Shown here piece after piece: positions 62,043 through 64,000 of a DNA stretch of 64,000 nucleotides. The stretch spans positions 1 to 64,000 of the forward strand of contig CANHQP010000009.1 in assembly GCA_947462925.1 (NCBI GenBank). Direction: 5' to 3'. A program made the translations under genes and the position numbers. A model generated the notes under the pieces. It worked only from the letters and a program-made list of their open reading frames with translations, did not search any database and had not been told where the DNA came from. Source of the DNA: Flavobacteriia bacterium. GTDB lineage: Bacteria; Bacteroidota; Bacteroidia; Flavobacteriales_D; Crocinitomicaceae. Position 1 is the stretch's first letter. Every line of letters starts with the position of its first letter.

Positions 62043-64000
62043 CTAAACTTTTTTCAAAGCAATTTTTGCATCGCCTTCTTCAACTAAATCTATAATTAAA
62101 GAATCAGTTCCCAAGGTTTCAAATTGAATGTTATTTGCCAATACTTCGTTACAAACATATTCGCCATTCTTTTGAATTGCATTTTGTAATTCTGACGAAC
62201 ATTCAACGAATAAATTAATTTTATCAGTAACCTCAAGTCCAGAGTCTTTACGTAAGTTTTGAACTCGATTGATTAACTCTCTTGCGATTCCTTCTTGGCG
62301 CAATTCTTCTGTTAATGTAATGTCTAACGCAACAGTAATTCCATTTTCACTACTTACCAACCAACCTGGAATGTCTTGCGCAATGATTTCAAAGTCGCCT
62401 CCATCTAAATTGATTTCAGTTCCCTCGATTTCGCCGCTCCAAGCATTGGTGCTTTCAATAGATGCAATATCTTCTTGCGTAAATCCAGCGACCAATGTCG
62501 CAATTGCTTTCATTTGTTTACCATATTTCGGTCCAATGGTTTTGAAGTTTGGTTTGATGCTTTTCACCAACATGCCATTTCCTTCTTCCAACAATTCCAA
62601 TTCTTTTACATTTACTTCAGAAAGAATCAATTCGGAAATGTGTTGAATATTTTTCGCAAAATCGGCACTCAAAGCTGGAACCATGATTTTTTGCAATGGT
62701 TGACGCACTCTCAAACGCTCCTTTTTACGCAATCCAAGTACCAAAGAAGAAACACGTTGCGCAATTTCCATTTGAGCTTCTAAGTCTATGTTAATCATCG
62801 CATCATTCACTTTAGGGAAATCAGCCAAATGCACTGAACTTACTGAATGACGTTTCGTAACCGCATTCAAATCTGAAAACAATTGATCCATGAAAAATGG
62901 TGCAATCGGCGAGCCTAGAATGGCTACTGTTTCCAAACAAGTATAAAGCGTTTGGTATGCAGAGATTTTATCTTGTGAATCTTCTGATTTCCAGAATCTT
63001 CTTCTACACAAACGTACATACCAATTCGACAATTGATCATTCACAAAATCTTGAATCAATCGGCCAGCTTTCGTTGGTTCGTATGTTTCGTATGATTCAT
63101 CTACTTGTTGAATCAAGGTATTCAATTTTGATAAAATCCAGCGGTCAATTTCTGGTCGATTTTCCAACGCGATTTCTGCTTCAGAATAATCGAAACCATC
63201 AATGTTTGCATACAATGTAAAGAAAGAATAGGTATTGTACAAAGTTCCGAAAAATTTGCGTTGAACTTCTGTAATTCCGTCTAAATCAAACTTCAAATTA
63301 TCCCACGGTTGTGCATTCGTAATCATGTACCAACGCGTCGCATCTGGACCGTATTTATCCAATGTTTGGAAAGGATCAATCGTATTTCCTAAACGTTTCG
63401 ACATTTTTTGACCATTTTTGTCAAGTACCAAACCGTTTGAAATCACATTTTTGTAGGCAACGGAATCAAAAACCATCGTTGCAATCGCGTGTAAGGTATA
63501 AAACCAACCTCTCGTTTGGTCAACTCCTTCAGCAATGAAATCTCCGGGAAAACCTTTGTGATTGTCAATCAATTCTTTGTTTTCAAACGGATAATGCCAT
63601 TGTGCATAAGGCATTGCGCCTGAATCAAACCAAACGTCAATCAAATCCGCTTCGCGTTTCATTGGTTTTCCAGAAGCAGAAACCAAAGTGATTGTATCGA
63701 CGTAATTTTTGTGCAAATCAATCTGCGCGTAGTTCGCTTCAGACATGTCACCAACTATAAAATTAGCCAATGGATTTTCAGTCATATAGCCAGCTTTCAC
63801 TGATTTATCGCATTCGTTTTTCAATTCTTCAACCGAAGAAATAATGAGTTGTTCATCGCCTTCTTCTGTTGCCCAAATTGGAATAGGAATTCCCCAATAA
63901 CGAGAACGAGAAAGGTTCCAATCGTTGACATTTTCCAACCATTTTCCAAAACGACCAGTTCCAGTTGATTCTGGTTTCCAATTGATGGTATTATTGAGTT
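62043..64000 (-). CDS. ileS: Isoleucyl-tRNA synthetase, C-terminal part, cut by the window edge
   Basis: The reading frame stays open from the stop at 62043 to the right edge, about 652 codons, so the N-terminus (including HIGH) lies beyond 64000. Just inside the edge the frame reads TINWKPESTGTGRFGKWL, then NDWNLSRSRYWGIPIPIW, the IleRS region. The KMSKS loop is KNGQKMSKRLGN. The anticodon-binding helices follow, with YNTYSFFTLYANIDGF and KLNTLIQQVDESYETYEP. The C-terminal part (DIPGWLVSSENGITVALD onward) is the long form of the eukaryote-like IleRS type. No zinc-binding cysteine cluster is seen at the end, in line with that type. Confidence 0.95.
   Translation of the reverse strand, partial: LNNTINWKPESTGTGRFGKWLENVNDWNLSRSRYWGIPIPIWATEEGDEQLIISSVEELKNECDKSVKAGYMTENPLANFIVGDMSEANYAQIDLHKNYVDTITLVSASGKPMKREADLIDVWFDSGAMPYAQWHYPFENKELIDNHKGFPGDFIAEGVDQTRGWFYTLHAIATMVFDSVAYKNVISNGLVLDKNGQKMSKRLGNTIDPFQTLDKYGPDATRWYMITNAQPWDNLKFDLDGITEVQRKFFGTLYNTYSFFTLYANIDGFDYSEAEIALENRPEIDRWILSKLNTLIQQVDESYETYEPTKAGRLIQDFVNDQLSNWYVRLCRRRFWKSEDSQDKISAYQTLYTCLETVAILGSPIAPFFMDQLFSDLNAVTKRHSVSSVHLADFPKVNDAMINIDLEAQMEIAQRVSSLVLGLRKKERLRVRQPLQKIMVPALSADFAKNIQHISELILSEVNVKELELLEEGNGMLVKSIKPNFKTIGPKYGKQMKAIATLVAGFTQEDIASIESTNAWSGEIEGTEINLDGGDFEIIAQDIPGWLVSSENGITVALDITLTEELRQEGIARELINRVQNLRKDSGLEVTDKINLFVECSSELQNAIQKNGEYVCNEVLANNIQFETLGTDSLIIDLVEEGDAKIALKKV

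Overview
The window is AT-rich chromosomal DNA from a member of the Bacteroidota, most probably the order Flavobacteriales. Three things point there. First, -7 promoter boxes of the TAnnTTTG type lie just upstream of many genes, and Shine-Dalgarno sequences are not obvious. Second, there are two large secreted proteins with type IX secretion (T9SS) C-terminal sorting domains, and several lipoproteins. Third, the gene families are typical of the group: FeoB with a small Cys-rich partner, a YtxJ-like bacilliredoxin, a very short NuoG and SBBP-repeat proteins. The genus cannot be named from sequence alone.

Layout. 1-148: the end of an IS3-like element cut by the window edge. 226-6359 (minus): a SCO1-like copper chaperone, a large membrane protein of unknown function with an unusual LDLa-like C-terminus, an M15-like peptidase and the feoA-feoB iron(II) uptake operon with a 45-codon Cys-rich partner. 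6501-10142 (plus): thiol peroxidase, then polyphosphate kinase and exopolyphosphatase. 10146-15104 (minus): a secreted S9 peptidase, queA and twin small lipoproteins. 15313-17807 (plus): pheS, ytxJ and a glutaminyl cyclase lipoprotein. 17826-21980 (minus): a DUF4143 ATPase, a TraB/GumN-like protein and hutI. 22137-36444 (plus): gpsA, then a complete 14-gene complex I operon, nuoA to nuoN. 36941-42187: a small membrane protein, an AsmA-like protein, a RidA-like protein, a TPR membrane protein and an rRNA-type methyltransferase. 42768-47464 (plus): the conserved lipid-synthesis cluster yceD-like, rpmF, plsX, fabH, accB, accC. 47564-53691: a lipoprotein, a glycerophosphodiesterase, an unusual RluA-type synthase, arfB and a CPA2 antiporter. 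53964-64000: two T9SS cargo proteins, mgtE, a 2-hydroxyacid dehydrogenase and the C-terminal part of ileS.

How the genes work together. Most of the window is housekeeping: respiration (nuo), fatty acid and phospholipid initiation (plsX, fabH, accBC, gpsA), translation (pheS, ileS, queA, rpmF, arfB, RluA type), phosphate storage (ppk1, ppx) and metal uptake (feoAB, mgtE). No defence island, CRISPR array, rRNA or tRNA was recognised.

The less ordinary signals are mostly non-coding. They are: a two-copy dispersed element of about 225-250 bp that abuts the stop codons of two unrelated minus-strand genes; heptanucleotide WAGACNN arrays in two intergenic regions; a run of four small hairpins at 42263-42404; and a strongly structured 200-nt region at 61742-61960 with its own promoter-like box and terminator-like end. 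The most unusual protein feature is the C-terminus of the membrane protein at 1108-3060, which resembles the LDLa module of eukaryotic glucosidase II beta.
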